DNA of 25,076 nucleotides from Nitrososphaerota archaeon (GTDB lineage: Archaea; Thermoproteota; Nitrososphaeria; Nitrososphaerales; UBA183): positions 1-25,076 of the forward strand of contig JAFLZE010000007.1 in NCBI GenBank assembly GCA_029785685.1. The letters are read 5' to 3'. A program made the position numbers and the translations under genes. The notes under the pieces were generated by a model that was not told the DNA's origin, searched no databases, and saw only the letters and a list, made by a program, of their open reading frames with translations. Shown piece by piece: positions 7,871 through 16,811 of this stretch (position 1 is the first letter of the stretch; every line of letters begins with the position of its first letter).

Positions 7871-9412
7871 TTGAGCGGCATAGAAAGAAGCCTCGACGAG
7901 ATGAACCGGGCCGCAGAACTCGGCGGCGGCCAGCAGAGGGTCGACGACCAGCACAAGAAGGGGAAACTGACTGCGCGTGAGAGGATAGGCCTCCTCCTGG
8001 ACCAGGGTTCGTTCAACGAGTTGGACAAGTTCGTCACCCATCGGTCCGCCGACCTCGGGATGGACAGGTCGCATCCCCTCGGCGACGGCGTGGTCACTGG
8101 CTATGGGAAGATTAACGGAAGGCTCGTCTACGTCTATGTCCACGACTTCACAGTCTTCGGAGGGTCTCTGGGGGAGGCGCTCATGAAGAAGGTGACCAAG
8201 ATCATGGACCTCGCCCTGAAGAACGGTGCTCCGGTCATCGGCCTGAACGACTCGGGAGGTGCCAGGATCCAGGAGGGCGTCTCCAGCCTTGCGGGGGTAA
8301 GCGAGATGTTCTTCAGGAACACCCTGGCCTCGGGCGTCATACCTCAGATCAGCGCTGTGCTGGGTCCGAGCGCAGGCGCGGCGGTCTACTCGCCGGCGAT
8401 GACCGACTTCATCTTCATGGCGAAGGGAACGGGCCAGATGTTCGTGACCGGGCCTGACGTGGTGAAGGCAGCACTGGGGGAGACGGTGACCTTCGAGGAC
8501 CTCGGGGGCGCCATGGTACATTCGACCCAGAGCGGCGTGGCCCACTTCATGTGCGACAGCGAGAAGGCATGCCTCGCATCGATCAGGGCGTTGCTCTCGT
8601 ATCTGCCTCAAAACAACACCGAGTCCCCGCCCGCCGTCGAGTGGAAGGGGGCCACTGAAGCAGACCACGAGTTGGACGCCATCATACCTGCCGAGCCATA
8701 CAGGGCATATGACATCCGGAAGATCGTCGAGAAACTCGTGGACGGGGGGAACTTCATGGAAGTGCACGCCGGCTGGGCCCAGAACATCGTGGTCGGATTC
8801 GGTCGGCTCGCAGGCAACAGCGTCGGGGTCGTAGCGAACCAGCCCCTCGTCATCGGCGGCGCCCTCGACGTGGACAGCTCGGACAAGGCAGCCAGGTTCG
8901 TCCGCTTCTGCGACGCGTTCAACATACCTGTCCTCACCATCGTCGACGTCCCGGGTTACCTCCCGGGTACCGACCAGGAGCAGAGGGGCCTGATACGCCA
9001 CGGCTGCAAACTCCTCTATGCCTACTGCGAGGCGACTGTCCCCAAAGTGACGCTCATCGTGAAGAAGGCTTACGGAGGCGCCTACTGCGCGATGGGGTCG
9101 AAGTACAGCAGGGCTGACATCAACTATGCCTGGCCCGGGGCTGAAATCGCTGTCATGGGCCCCGAAGGGGCGACCAACATCATCTACAGGAAGGAGCTGG
9201 AGGCGTCGTCCGACCCCGACGCCCTCAGGAAACAGCTTGTGTCTGAGTACAGGAAGAAGTTCGCCAATCCCTACGTAGCTGCAAGCAGGGGGATCATCGA
9301 CGAAGTGATCGCCCCCTCCTCGACGAGGGCCAAGCTGATCTCGGCCTTCGAGTCCCTGGCTAACAAGAGCGAATTCAGGCCCCCAAAGAAACACGGCAAC
9401 ATCCAGCTGTGA
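7871..9412 (+). CDS. pccB: Acetyl/propionyl-CoA carboxylase, carboxyltransferase subunit
   Basis: This 513-aa protein is the carboxyltransferase of a biotin-dependent acyl-CoA carboxylase. It moves carboxyl from biotin to acetyl- or propionyl-CoA. Two crotonase-like halves are visible. The N half has the oxyanion glycines in DSGGARIQEGV, then LGPSAGAAVYSPA. The C half has VDVPGYLPGT and then the KKAYGGAYCAMGSK block. Archaea use one such enzyme for both substrates, often in the 3-hydroxypropionate/4-hydroxybutyrate cycle. Specificity cannot be told here. The TTG start is supported by a TATA box. accC follows after 7 nt. Confidence 0.94.
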   Translation: MSGIERSLDEMNRAAELGGGQQRVDDQHKKGKLTARERIGLLLDQGSFNELDKFVTHRSADLGMDRSHPLGDGVVTGYGKINGRLVYVYVHDFTVFGGSLGEALMKKVTKIMDLALKNGAPVIGLNDSGGARIQEGVSSLAGVSEMFFRNTLASGVIPQISAVLGPSAGAAVYSPAMTDFIFMAKGTGQMFVTGPDVVKAALGETVTFEDLGGAMVHSTQSGVAHFMCDSEKACLASIRALLSYLPQNNTESPPAVEWKGATEADHELDAIIPAEPYRAYDIRKIVEKLVDGGNFMEVHAGWAQNIVVGFGRLAGNSVGVVANQPLVIGGALDVDSSDKAARFVRFCDAFNIPVLTIVDVPGYLPGTDQEQRGLIRHGCKLLYAYCEATVPKVTLIVKKAYGGAYCAMGSKYSRADINYAWPGAEIAVMGPEGATNIIYRKELEASSDPDALRKQLVSEYRKKFANPYVAASRGIIDEVIAPSSTRAKLISAFESLANKSEFRPPKKHGNIQL

Positions 9413-9419
9413 AGCTCGC

Positions 9420-10934
9420 TTGTTCGACACCGTACTCATAGCAAACCGGGGAGAGATAGCGGTCCGGATAATCAGGACCTGCAAACTCCTCGGGGTGAAG
9501 ACGGTAGCCATCTACTCGGACGTCGACGCCGAAGCCTTACACGTGAAGCTCGCCGACAAGGCGATTCGGATAGGCTCCGCAGACCCGGGGGACAGCTACC
9601 TGAACATCGACAAGCTGGTCCAGGCAGCCTCCGACGCGGGCGTGGACGCCCTCCACCCAGGCTATGGCTTCGTCTCCGAGAACTGGAACCTCGCTGAGAA
9701 GTGCCGCCAGGCCGGCATCAAATTCGTCGGCCCCAGGCCGAGAACGCTGGTCATAGCCGGGAACAAGGTCGACTGCAAGAGAATCGCCAAGGGGGCCGGG
9801 GTCCCGGTCATCAAGGGGGGCGAGTCTGTCTTCTACACACCGGAGGGGGTCCTAGATGCGGCCAGGGAGCTCGGCTACCCCGTCCTTCTCAAGGCTGCCT
9901 TCGGTGGAGGGGGGAGGGGAATCAGAGAGGCTGCAGACGACAGGCAGCTCCTCCAGGCCTTCGGGCTCGCCACCACGGAGATGAAGCGCTCCCTGGGGAA
10001 GACAGGGCTGTTCGTCGAGAAGCTCGTGAAACCCGCCCGGCACATCGAGGTGCAGATAGTCTCTGACGGTAGGGGGAAGGTCATCCATCTCGGAGAGAGG
10101 GAGTGCAGCATACAGAGGAGACACCAGAAGCTGCTCGAGATCACCCCCGCCCCCGGCCTCGACGAACTGGCCAGGATACGCGTGGCCGAATATGCAGTCA
10201 GGCTCGCGAAGGCGCTAGGCTACGAGAACGTGGGGACCGTCGAGTTCCTGATGGACACAGACCAGAACTTCTACTTTATCGAGGTCAACTCCCGCCTACA
10301 GGTAGAGCACCCCATCACAGAGATGAGGGCGGGGGTGGACCTTGTAAAGGAGCAGCTGGAGATAGCGGCCGGGGAAGGCATCGACTACGGGCAGTACGAC
10401 GTCGAGCTCAAAGGCGCTGCGATACAGTGCAGGATAAACGCGGAGGATCCGGAGGCAGGCTTCGCCCCCTCCGGTGGCAGGGTCGAGAGGCTTTTCTTCC
10501 CCGGAGGCGCTGGTGTCCGGGTAGACACAGCGCTGTACCAGGGGTATGTCGTCCCTGAGTACTACGACTCTCTTTTGGCTAAGCTCGTGGTCCGGGGGGC
10601 CGACCTCGAGGACGCCAAGAAGAGGATGGCGCTCGCCCTCTCCGAGTTCGAGATAGAAGGCCCGAGGACGACGATACCCCTACAGAGGTTCATACTGGCG
10701 CACGAAGAGTTCGCAAGGTGGAACTTCAGCGTCGAGTTCCTCCAGGAGAACAGGATACTGGAGTCGTTCTCCGAGCAGGCAGCGGCCGCCAGGGCAGACC
10801 TGGCAAGTCAGGGAGCCGTCATCGCCGCTGCGCTGTTGGAGTCTGGGGTGGGCATAGGAGGGACACAAAGCAGCGCGCCAACCTCGACCAAGCGCCGAGC
10901 CGCACAGGAGGCAAGACAGTTTGACGCGCTATGA
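9420..10934 (+). CDS. accC: Acetyl/propionyl-CoA carboxylase, biotin carboxylase subunit
   Basis: This 504-aa ATP-grasp enzyme carboxylates biotin on the carrier protein using bicarbonate and ATP. The N-terminal domain starts FDTVLIANRGEIAVRIIRT. LHPGYGFVSEN is at 79-88. The glycine-rich ATP lid GGGGRGIR is at 162-169, after K158. HLGERECSIQRRHQK is at 222-236, and FIEVNSRLQVEHPITE at 285-300 holds the metal and catalytic residues. The biotin carboxylase C-terminal domain runs to about 450. A tail of about 50 residues rich in Ala and Ser is not conserved. The TTG start follows pccB by 7 nt, and the end overlaps the BCCP gene by 14 nt. Confidence 0.94.
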   Translation: MFDTVLIANRGEIAVRIIRTCKLLGVKTVAIYSDVDAEALHVKLADKAIRIGSADPGDSYLNIDKLVQAASDAGVDALHPGYGFVSENWNLAEKCRQAGIKFVGPRPRTLVIAGNKVDCKRIAKGAGVPVIKGGESVFYTPEGVLDAARELGYPVLLKAAFGGGGRGIREAADDRQLLQAFGLATTEMKRSLGKTGLFVEKLVKPARHIEVQIVSDGRGKVIHLGERECSIQRRHQKLLEITPAPGLDELARIRVAEYAVRLAKALGYENVGTVEFLMDTDQNFYFIEVNSRLQVEHPITEMRAGVDLVKEQLEIAAGEGIDYGQYDVELKGAAIQCRINAEDPEAGFAPSGGRVERLFFPGGAGVRVDTALYQGYVVPEYYDSLLAKLVVRGADLEDAKKRMALALSEFEIEGPRTTIPLQRFILAHEEFARWNFSVEFLQENRILESFSEQAAAARADLASQGAVIAAALLESGVGIGGTQSSAPTSTKRRAAQEARQFDAL

Positions 10935-11424
10935 GCTGAACGGCGACGACGGGCAGTTCTCGGTCGACGTCGTCAAGTCTGGAGAAGGCTACGAAGTGAC
11001 GGTATCCGGCCGGGGTTACAGGTTGGGGTTGAAGCCAGGGACCATCGCGGGCTCCTTCGTGGCCGAGTTCTCCAACAAGCCCGTGCGCGTGACAGTCGTT
11101 GAAGCAAGCCCCCGTCGAGTGGAACTGGTGATCGGAGGGGAACGCTTCGTCTACCGGCCCCGGGCGTCGTCTGTTGAGCAAAGGCCGAGTCTCCTTTCTC
11201 CTCCTAGGGACGCGGGAGTCGTCCTGGCGCCCATGCCAGGCAGGGTGACCGGAGCTCTCGTGAAGGAGGGGGAGCAGGTGAAGGCAGGGGACCCCCTCGT
11301 CACCATCGAGTCCATGAAGATGGAAGTGGCCGTCAGAGCGGACCGCGACGGCGTGGTCGCAGAAATCCTGGCAAAGGAAGGGGCTGCGGTGAAGCGCGGC
11401 CAGGGACTGGTACGGCTGAGCTAA
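10921..11424 (+). CDS. Biotin carboxyl carrier protein
   Basis: This 167-aa protein carries biotin between the carboxylase and the carboxyltransferase. The C-terminal biotinyl domain (about 98-167) has APMPGRV and the target lysine K133 in ESMKMEV, which fits the EAMKM/ESMKM consensus. The N-terminal 80 residues or so form the beta-rich region that contacts the partner subunits, joined by a short Ser/Pro linker. It starts at TTG 10921, inside the end of accC. Its stop overlaps the stop of the convergent peroxiredoxin gene. Confidence 0.92.
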   Translation: MTRYELNGDDGQFSVDVVKSGEGYEVTVSGRGYRLGLKPGTIAGSFVAEFSNKPVRVTVVEASPRRVELVIGGERFVYRPRASSVEQRPSLLSPPRDAGVVLAPMPGRVTGALVKEGEQVKAGDPLVTIESMKMEVAVRADRDGVVAEILAKEGAAVKRGQGLVRLS

Positions 11425-11885
11425 AGCGCCTTTCTTACAGCTCCGAAATCGGGGTAAGACCCTGGGTTCTCCCCTATCCACATGTACTCGATCTTTCCCG
11501 ACCCATCCACTATGAAGATCGCACGGTTGGAGCTTTCGTATTCCTTCAGTCCAGCCACACCGGTCCATCCCACGTCGTACGCCTTGATTGCCTCGCGCTT
11601 GTAGTCGCTGAGGAGGGGGAACCGCAGGCCGTACTTGTCGGCGAAAGCCTTGTTGGCGAAGGGGGAGTCCACAGAGATCCCAACCACCCTTGCGCCCAGC
11701 TTCTGAAGCTCCACGTTCATGTCGCTGAGCTCGCACATCTCCTTCGTGCACACGCTCGAGAAGGCGCCAGGATAGAAAGCGATGATCGTCTTCTTACCCT
11801 GGACCAGGAACTCTCCCATCTCTCTTGCCTTCATGTCGGCGTCGTAGAGTGAGAACTTCGGTGCGGTGTCTCCTATTTTGAGCAT
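11421..11885 (-). CDS. Peroxiredoxin (AhpC/TSA, Bcp/AhpE-like)
   Basis: This 154-aa thiol peroxidase would reduce peroxides in the cytoplasm. The active site is FYPGAFSSVCTKEMC. The peroxidatic cysteine follows the conserved P...T/S pattern, and a second cysteine is spaced CX4C, as in atypical 2-Cys PrxQ/Bcp proteins. VVGISVDSPFANKAFADKYG and FPLLSD are typical. A longer frame is open to 12002, but the ATG at 11885 is chosen because a TATA-like box (minus strand GATTTTTA, 11911-11918) lies about 28 nt upstream and the family begins around LKIGDTAPKF. It is convergent with the BCCP gene, with overlapping stops. Confidence 0.9.
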   Translation of the reverse strand: MLKIGDTAPKFSLYDADMKAREMGEFLVQGKKTIIAFYPGAFSSVCTKEMCELSDMNVELQKLGARVVGISVDSPFANKAFADKYGLRFPLLSDYKREAIKAYDVGWTGVAGLKEYESSNRAIFIVDGSGKIEYMWIGENPGSYPDFGAVRKAL

Positions 11886-11910
11886 CCTGAATGGGTTGGT
11901 GATGGCCACG

Positions 11911-11918
11911 TAAAAATC
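11911..11918 (-). promoter_or_regulatory. TATA-like element of the peroxiredoxin gene
   Basis: The minus strand reads GATTTTTA, centred about 29 nt before the ATG at 11885. This gives a leaderless or nearly leaderless transcript and decides between that ATG and more distal codons. Confidence 0.45.
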
Positions 11919-12035
11919 CTGCGGACAGCCTTCAGGCGCCCCCTGTGACTCGAGCTGACCTGACCAGCCGCGAATGCGCACCGAGAAGGCGACGCCACGC
12001 AACGCATATCTGACAAGGGGGTGCGCCCGCCTAGG

Positions 12036-13280
12036 ATGCTCCCGCCTGACGCCGTCAGACCTGACTATGCAGGAAGGTGCCTCTCCAACGTCTCGTCCAC
12101 CGCCCTGGATATTCTGGGGCAGCGTTCAGTGAGGTCAACCCTCCCCCGGGAAGTCCTTGAAGGCGTCGAGACCTCAGGCGCGGAGAACGTGATCCTGGTC
12201 CTGTGCGACGGGCTGGGGATGAACGAGTGGCTCCGGAAACCTGAGACAGGATTCTTCGGGATGCTCTCAAGGAGAGGGACCGTCAAACCGATAACCACGG
12301 TCTTCCCGTCGACCACAGCCGCAGCCATCACGACCGTCAGCACCGGACTGACCCCGCAAGAGCACGGCCTTCCAGAGTGGTACGTCTACATGGAAGAACT
12401 CGGGGAGATCATAGTGACCCTTCCATTCACCAGGGTCGGGGAGCGAGGCAGGGATACTCTGAAGGGAGTCCTGCCAGCGAGCACGCTGGTCGACGACCCC
12501 ACAATCTTCCAGCAGGCCGGGGACGGCGTCAGATGCACGTCGTTTATCGGCAGGAGCCTGGCAAACACAGTCTATACCAGAGCCTCGAGAGCCGGGTCGG
12601 GCGTCTCCCCCTACGTAACCTCGTCTGACCTTGCCGTATCCCTGAGGCGACACGTCGAGAAGGCGCGCGGCAAGAACCTCATCTATGTGTATTGGAGCTA
12701 TGTCGACACCATCGAGCACATCTACGGCCCCGGGACTGACGAAGCACGCGTCGAGACGTCCCTGATCTCTCACGCTCTCCAAGAGGGCTTCCTGGGGAAA
12801 CTCGACAGAGAAGCGGCGAAGCGGACCCTGGTCATCCTGACGGCCGACCACGGCCAGCTGCCCATCATGCCTGAGGACACCATATACATGAACCGATGGG
12901 GGAAGCTCAAAAGAAACCTCAGAAAGAGCCCGCAGGGGAGGCCAATCCCTCCCTGGGGAAGCGCGAGAGATGCCTACCTAGCGATTGAGGAAGGTAAGGT
13001 CGACGAGACAAAGGCTTACCTCCAGGAAAAGCTCGATGGGGTCGCGACTGTCCTGGAGACCGAAGAGGCGATTCGCGAAGGGCTCTTTGGAATCAACAAG
13101 CCGAGCAAGAGGTTCCGCAGGAGGGTAGGTGACCTGATGATCCTTCCACATGGCAACAAGACGGTGTGGTACAGATACGCCGAAGGCGACGCGCTCGACC
13201 TCAGGGGCCACCACGGTGGGCTCACTCGAGACGAGATGACGATACCCCTCGCGGCCGCCAGGCTGTCTGACCTCCAATAG
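12036..13280 (+). CDS. Type I phosphodiesterase/nucleotide pyrophosphatase family protein
   Basis: This alkaline-phosphatase-superfamily hydrolase is about 414 aa. Metal and nucleophile signatures are present: VLCDGLGMNEW; FPSTTAAAITT with the nucleophile Thr; YVDTIEHIYGPGTDE; LTADHGQ; and HHGGLTRDEM near the end. These give the two-zinc site. The substrate is unknown. Archaeal members are often annotated as phosphonoacetate hydrolase-like or nucleotide pyrophosphatases. An alternative GTG start at 12021 adds five residues. The ATG at 12036 is preferred because GCATATCT at 12004-12011 sits about 28 nt upstream. It is divergent from the peroxiredoxin gene. No signal peptide is obvious, so it is probably cytoplasmic. 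Confidence 0.82.
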   Translation: MLPPDAVRPDYAGRCLSNVSSTALDILGQRSVRSTLPREVLEGVETSGAENVILVLCDGLGMNEWLRKPETGFFGMLSRRGTVKPITTVFPSTTAAAITTVSTGLTPQEHGLPEWYVYMEELGEIIVTLPFTRVGERGRDTLKGVLPASTLVDDPTIFQQAGDGVRCTSFIGRSLANTVYTRASRAGSGVSPYVTSSDLAVSLRRHVEKARGKNLIYVYWSYVDTIEHIYGPGTDEARVETSLISHALQEGFLGKLDREAAKRTLVILTADHGQLPIMPEDTIYMNRWGKLKRNLRKSPQGRPIPPWGSARDAYLAIEEGKVDETKAYLQEKLDGVATVLETEEAIREGLFGINKPSKRFRRRVGDLMILPHGNKTVWYRYAEGDALDLRGHHGGLTRDEMTIPLAAARLSDLQ

Positions 13281-13295
13281 CCAACCGTCGCAGAT

Positions 13296-14507
13296 CTAGC
13301 GAACCTTCGTCTTCGTCTCCACCGCGAGTAGGATGACCGCGGCACACCCCGCCAGGGCGGCCGCATAGGCGTAGGCGCCGAACTGGCTGAAGGTGAAGAT
13401 GGCGCCCATCGCTATGTTGGATGTGAAGAGCCCGAGCGCCCTGCTCGAGCTCAGGCGCCCCAGGCCGCTCGAAAGATTCCCCGCCTTCGTCAGGGTTGAC
13501 GTGAGCACAGGCTCGAATGTCTCCACTGAGCCCGTAGCAAACCCCAGCCCGGCGGCTCCGAGATAGTACACTCCGAGGCCGTAGTGGAGCGCGTAGGACG
13601 CGCCGATAACCAATGATGAAAGGGCGGCCAGGAGGTATCCGAGGGTCCAGAGCGTCCTGAACGGTCGCTTGGAGCGAACCGAGCCCAGGAGGTAGCCTGC
13701 CCCGGCGGACACCCCAAGGTAGATTCCGAAAGTGAGGATTCCGAACACAGCGCTCCCCTGGGACTGCGTCACGGTGACGATAGGGAATCCCAGCGCGTAG
13801 TAGCTGAACCCGAACAGCGTGGCTGACACGAGGAGCCATCTGAAGACGAACCTGTTCTCCTTCTCCTGGCGCTCCTCGCCCTCAGATGGCTTAGCGGGCT
13901 TGATCGTGGCACGGAACGCCGGATGGGGTTTCGTGCTCGCAAAGATAAGGGCCAGACTGGACACAAGCATAGGGATCGTCGTGACGAGGACGATGTCCTC
14001 CAGAGGCGCTCCAAGGATGACGAGAACGATGGAGTAGACCACCGCAATCATCCCTCCGCCTACGTCAAGGGCGTGAAGGAAACCGAAGACCTTCGACCTA
14101 TGGGTAGGGGCCGAGACTTCGACCAGCCACGCCCTCCTCGCGGGGGTGCGGAAGTAGCGGGCCCACCACCCGAAGACGAAGAGCGCTCCGACGAGGAAGA
14201 CGTTGGAGAAGAGTACGCTGACCGACATCAGCGGTATCAGCAGGTTCCCTGCGAGCGAGACCGCCTTTTTGCCGTGCCTGTCCCCCATCTGCCCTCCGAC
14301 AAGCGAGAAGAGGGAGCCTACGCCAAAGCTGAGAGCTAGGAGGATCCCATAGACGTAGGCTGGCTCGCCCAACTCGATGACGATGAGAAGAGGGAACACC
14401 GCGGTAACGGCCTGATAGCCCATGTCGGCGAAGCACGCGGACAAGGAGAGAAGCAGCACATCTCTTGTGAGCCAACCACCCTCCGGCGCTCTCGGCGCGG
14501 TGTCCAA
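13296..14507 (-). CDS. Major facilitator superfamily transporter
   Basis: This 403-aa membrane protein has about 12 hydrophobic segments in two halves, with a charged central loop near 205-225 (KPAKPSEGEERQEKENRF). The MFS loop 2-3 signature is visible as GGQMGDRHGKKAV. It resembles drug/sugar efflux-type MFS proteins, but the substrate cannot be told. It begins 21 nt after the stop of lplA on the same strand, so it is probably the last gene of the NfeD-like/lplA/MFS cluster. Confidence 0.85.
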   Translation of the reverse strand: MDTAPRAPEGGWLTRDVLLLSLSACFADMGYQAVTAVFPLLIVIELGEPAYVYGILLALSFGVGSLFSLVGGQMGDRHGKKAVSLAGNLLIPLMSVSVLFSNVFLVGALFVFGWWARYFRTPARRAWLVEVSAPTHRSKVFGFLHALDVGGGMIAVVYSIVLVILGAPLEDIVLVTTIPMLVSSLALIFASTKPHPAFRATIKPAKPSEGEERQEKENRFVFRWLLVSATLFGFSYYALGFPIVTVTQSQGSAVFGILTFGIYLGVSAGAGYLLGSVRSKRPFRTLWTLGYLLAALSSLVIGASYALHYGLGVYYLGAAGLGFATGSVETFEPVLTSTLTKAGNLSSGLGRLSSSRALGLFTSNIAMGAIFTFSQFGAYAYAAALAGCAAVILLAVETKTKVR

Positions 14508-14528
14508 CCCACGCAGTTTCGGTGGGCT

Positions 14529-15221
14529 TCAGTTTGTAAGTCTTTGACGACCGGGGACCGGGTCGTCCTGCAGTAGCACTTCCAGCCCCGACGCCTTCAT
14601 GGCCTCTCCGAAGGCGGCCACCACAGCGTGAGCCCTGATACCTTCGGCCCACTGGCTAAGGTTTGCCACCGGAGGGCACCCCACTGGTGGGATGCAGAGC
14701 CTGTTCAGCTTTTCCAGGTCCGAGTGCAGGAGGAGGGTCCCATGGACCAGGACTGCCCGCGAAGTAGACCTCGCGGCAAGGCCTGATACCTTGCGACCTT
14801 CCACGTCGATCTTGTTCGGAACGGAGAACTCCGCCTTGATGCCGAGCCGCCCCAAACCTTCTATCATATAACGCGAGGCCTCGCCGAAGAGCTTCGCCGG
14901 AGAGTGAAATGCACCCTCAGAACGGGCGAAGATGCTCCAGTTCAGGTTCCCGATGTCGTGGTAGACTACGCCTCCGCCTGTCTCCCTCTGAAACACCCTT
15001 ACTCCCAGCGCCTCTGCGAGCCCTTCGCGGTACCACCCATACCGTGCATTCTTCGCCTTCCCTCTTACGAGGCACTCCGAGTTGGTCCAAAACCTCACGG
15101 TCTCGGAGTGCTCCGAACTCTCCACCAATGCAAAGAGCTCGTCCTCGCGGGCCAAATTCTGCGAAGGGTCGCTTCCCGAGTCATGGAGCAGGCGCACCCG
15201 CTTCCCCAGGAACAAGGCCAA
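14529..15221 (-). CDS. lplA: Lipoate-protein ligase A family protein
   Basis: This 230-aa protein has the BPL/LplA fold. RETGGGVVYHDIGNLNWS at 79-96 is the lipoyl-AMP binding loop. Lys144 in EGRKVSG is the catalytic lysine equivalent, and HGTLLLHSDLEKL completes the site. It lacks the C-terminal accessory domain of bacterial LplA. In some archaea that domain is a separate protein (LplB), and none is seen nearby. Octanoyl/lipoyl transfer or a ligase needing a distant partner are both possible. The TTG at 15221 lies 7 nt after the NfeD-like gene. Confidence 0.85.
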   Translation of the reverse strand: MALFLGKRVRLLHDSGSDPSQNLAREDELFALVESSEHSETVRFWTNSECLVRGKAKNARYGWYREGLAEALGVRVFQRETGGGVVYHDIGNLNWSIFARSEGAFHSPAKLFGEASRYMIEGLGRLGIKAEFSVPNKIDVEGRKVSGLAARSTSRAVLVHGTLLLHSDLEKLNRLCIPPVGCPPVANLSQWAEGIRAHAVVAAFGEAMKASGLEVLLQDDPVPGRQRLTN

Positions 15222-15228
15222 GGCTTGA

Positions 15229-15696
15229 TCAGGCCCTAACTGGGCGCGTCTTCTTCTCGACCGTCAGATGCAGGCCGTCTTTGCTCACGACCACGATCTC
15301 ATCCCCTATCTCGAGCGCCTCCCTGCATCTCGCCGACCACTCGAGGCCGTCTACCTTCACGGAGAACGCCCTGCCGTCTCCAGTCCTGGCGGTTACTACC
15401 CCTTCTTTTCCGACAGGGTCGTACCCTCTGAACTGGACGCGCTCGATGGTCTCTGAAGCCTTGACGACTAGGAAGATCCCGGCGCCGAGGAATAGGAGCA
15501 GCGAGATGGAGAGCGAAAGAACCCCCCTGGTGACCACCCATCGGGCGAAGAGGATCAGTCCGAAACCCAGGAACGCGCCAATCATGAAAAGCGAGCCGAT
15601 GCCCCACCTGTCCCACGAGAACAGAGCTACCTCTCCGCCGGGTGGCAAAGCCTCGAACGCGTTGCTGCTAGAGGCTGAAGGCCTTGTCTTGCTCAT
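15229..15696 (-). CDS. nfeD: NfeD-like membrane protein
   Basis: This 155-aa protein has two membrane helices (about 33-52 and 58-80) followed by a C-terminal beta-rich domain of the NfeD OB-fold type. The domain runs from VGKEGVVTARTGDGRAFSV through WSARCREALEIGDEIVVV to DGLHLTVE. Short NfeD proteins usually work beside a stomatin/SPFH protein at the membrane. No such gene is adjacent here. It is the first gene of a minus-strand cluster with lplA and an MFS transporter. TTAAG at 15726-15731 may be its TATA box, about 30 nt upstream of the ATG. Confidence 0.75.
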   Translation of the reverse strand: MSKTRPSASSSNAFEALPPGGEVALFSWDRWGIGSLFMIGAFLGFGLILFARWVVTRGVLSLSISLLLFLGAGIFLVVKASETIERVQFRGYDPVGKEGVVTARTGDGRAFSVKVDGLEWSARCREALEIGDEIVVVSKDGLHLTVEKKTRPVRA

Positions 15697-15816
15697 GAAT
15701 CGCTTACCGTAACGTGTTCAGCCGGACTTAACCCTTCTCCAGCAGGGTCGGCCTCGCGAATCGGCCCATGGCCTCCCGAGGCCAGCTCAAAGGCTTCTGT
15801 CGAGGCGGAGGATGGT

Positions 15817-16422
15817 CTATGGGACGCCGGCGAACTCGTCATAGCTGCTCACCGACAGGACAGGGTTCGACAGGGCCTCCTCCCCGAGCTTCCTGTAGGG
15901 GACGTCCCCGTAATCGTGGCCAGGATAGATGACGGTTGAAGACGGGAGCTTCAGTATCACGTCGTGCAGGCTCCTGAACAGCTCTTCCGAGGAGCCGCCG
16001 GGAAGGTCGGTCCTACCGCAGTTCCCGACGAACAGCGTGTCCCCGGAGAAGAGATTCTCGCCGTCGTAAAGGCAGATACTGTCCTCGGTATGCCCCGGCG
16101 TATAGATGACCTTCACTCCCGTCTTCCCGAGGGAAAGCACATCGCCATCGCTCACAGATACGTCATGCTCGATGGAGGAGCGCCGATGGGCTACGACCTT
16201 GGCCCCAGCGGAGTCGGCCAGCTCTCTCAGGGATGATGTATGGTCGGAGTGTCTGTGAGTGGCAACGGCGAATTTGACCCTGACTTTGGCTTCCTTCGCG
16301 GCGTCGATTATGGGGTCGATTTCCCAGCCAGAGTCGACCACGAGCCCCTCTCCTCCGGGTCTGTCGGCGAGGAGGTACACGAAGTTCTGCATGGTCCCCA
16401 CAGCAATCTGTCTGATGAGCAT
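15817..16422 (-). CDS. Metallo-beta-lactamase-fold hydrolase (GloB/ETHE1-like)
   Basis: This 201-aa protein has the complete metallo-beta-lactamase metal site. THRHSDH at 55-61 gives His56, His58, Asp60 and His61. His111 lies in TPGHT, Asp128 in SGDTLFVG, and His169 in YPGHDYG. The block GNCGRTDLPGGSSEEL is typical of hydroxyacylglutathione-hydrolase-like and persulfide-dioxygenase-like proteins. The protein is shorter than true glyoxalase II. The reaction is therefore uncertain: thioester hydrolysis and persulfide oxidation are both possible. It stands alone, separated from its neighbours. Confidence 0.85.
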   Translation of the reverse strand: MLIRQIAVGTMQNFVYLLADRPGGEGLVVDSGWEIDPIIDAAKEAKVRVKFAVATHRHSDHTSSLRELADSAGAKVVAHRRSSIEHDVSVSDGDVLSLGKTGVKVIYTPGHTEDSICLYDGENLFSGDTLFVGNCGRTDLPGGSSEELFRSLHDVILKLPSSTVIYPGHDYGDVPYRKLGEEALSNPVLSVSSYDEFAGVP

Positions 16423-16517
16423 CGCCCAGTCGTGATGGAACAGCTAGGTATGCTTTGCGCTCCTCGGGTGCTCAGGGCGCACGCCGAGTCAGCCGCCGTC
16501 GCTTGGAACGAGATTCG

Positions 16518-16811
16518 TTACTGAGAAGGCTGGAGCGGAGGGTCCTCGGTGAAGTCCCACGTCAGGTTCCACTGCCGCAGTTTGAAAGTGGCTAAGCGAG
16601 CGACACGGTATGGATCCAGCGACGCCAACTTCTCGACCTCTTCCATGGACTCGGCTTTCCAAATCGTGAGAGAGCCATCAAGGTCTGTGAATCTCCCTCC
16701 CATCAGCAGCTTCCCGTTCAGCCCTTGTCCCCGGAAGTCCCGGTGCTTCTTCTTGAGCTCGTCGGAAGGTTGGCTCGCTAGGCTGACCAATCCACAGACT
16801 ATCACAACCAT
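16518..16811 (-). CDS. YCII-related domain protein
   Basis: This 97-aa protein has the pattern of the YCII-related ferredoxin-like fold: HRDFRGQGLNGKLLMGGRF, then LDGSLTIWKAESMEEVEKLA and SLDPYRVARL. The conserved His and Asp of the fold are present. Known relatives include a chlorohydrolase-associated domain and YciI, but most members have no assigned role. A TATA-like TCTTATTA on the minus strand (16830-16837) is centred about 23 nt before the ATG, so the mRNA is probably leaderless. Confidence 0.7.
   Translation of the reverse strand: MVVIVCGLVSLASQPSDELKKKHRDFRGQGLNGKLLMGGRFTDLDGSLTIWKAESMEEVEKLASLDPYRVARLATFKLRQWNLTWDFTEDPPLQPSQ

Noticed and set aside
7802..9511. Long minus-strand open frame (569 codons) opposite pccB
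   Set aside because: It is antisense to a well-conserved carboxyltransferase. Its length follows from the high GC content, and its composition (many Val, Asp, His, Arg) is typical of a shadow frame.
10819..11751. Minus-strand frame of 310 codons across accC, BCCP and peroxiredoxin genes
   Set aside because: It overlaps three genes with clear catalytic motifs and has no recognisable motif itself.
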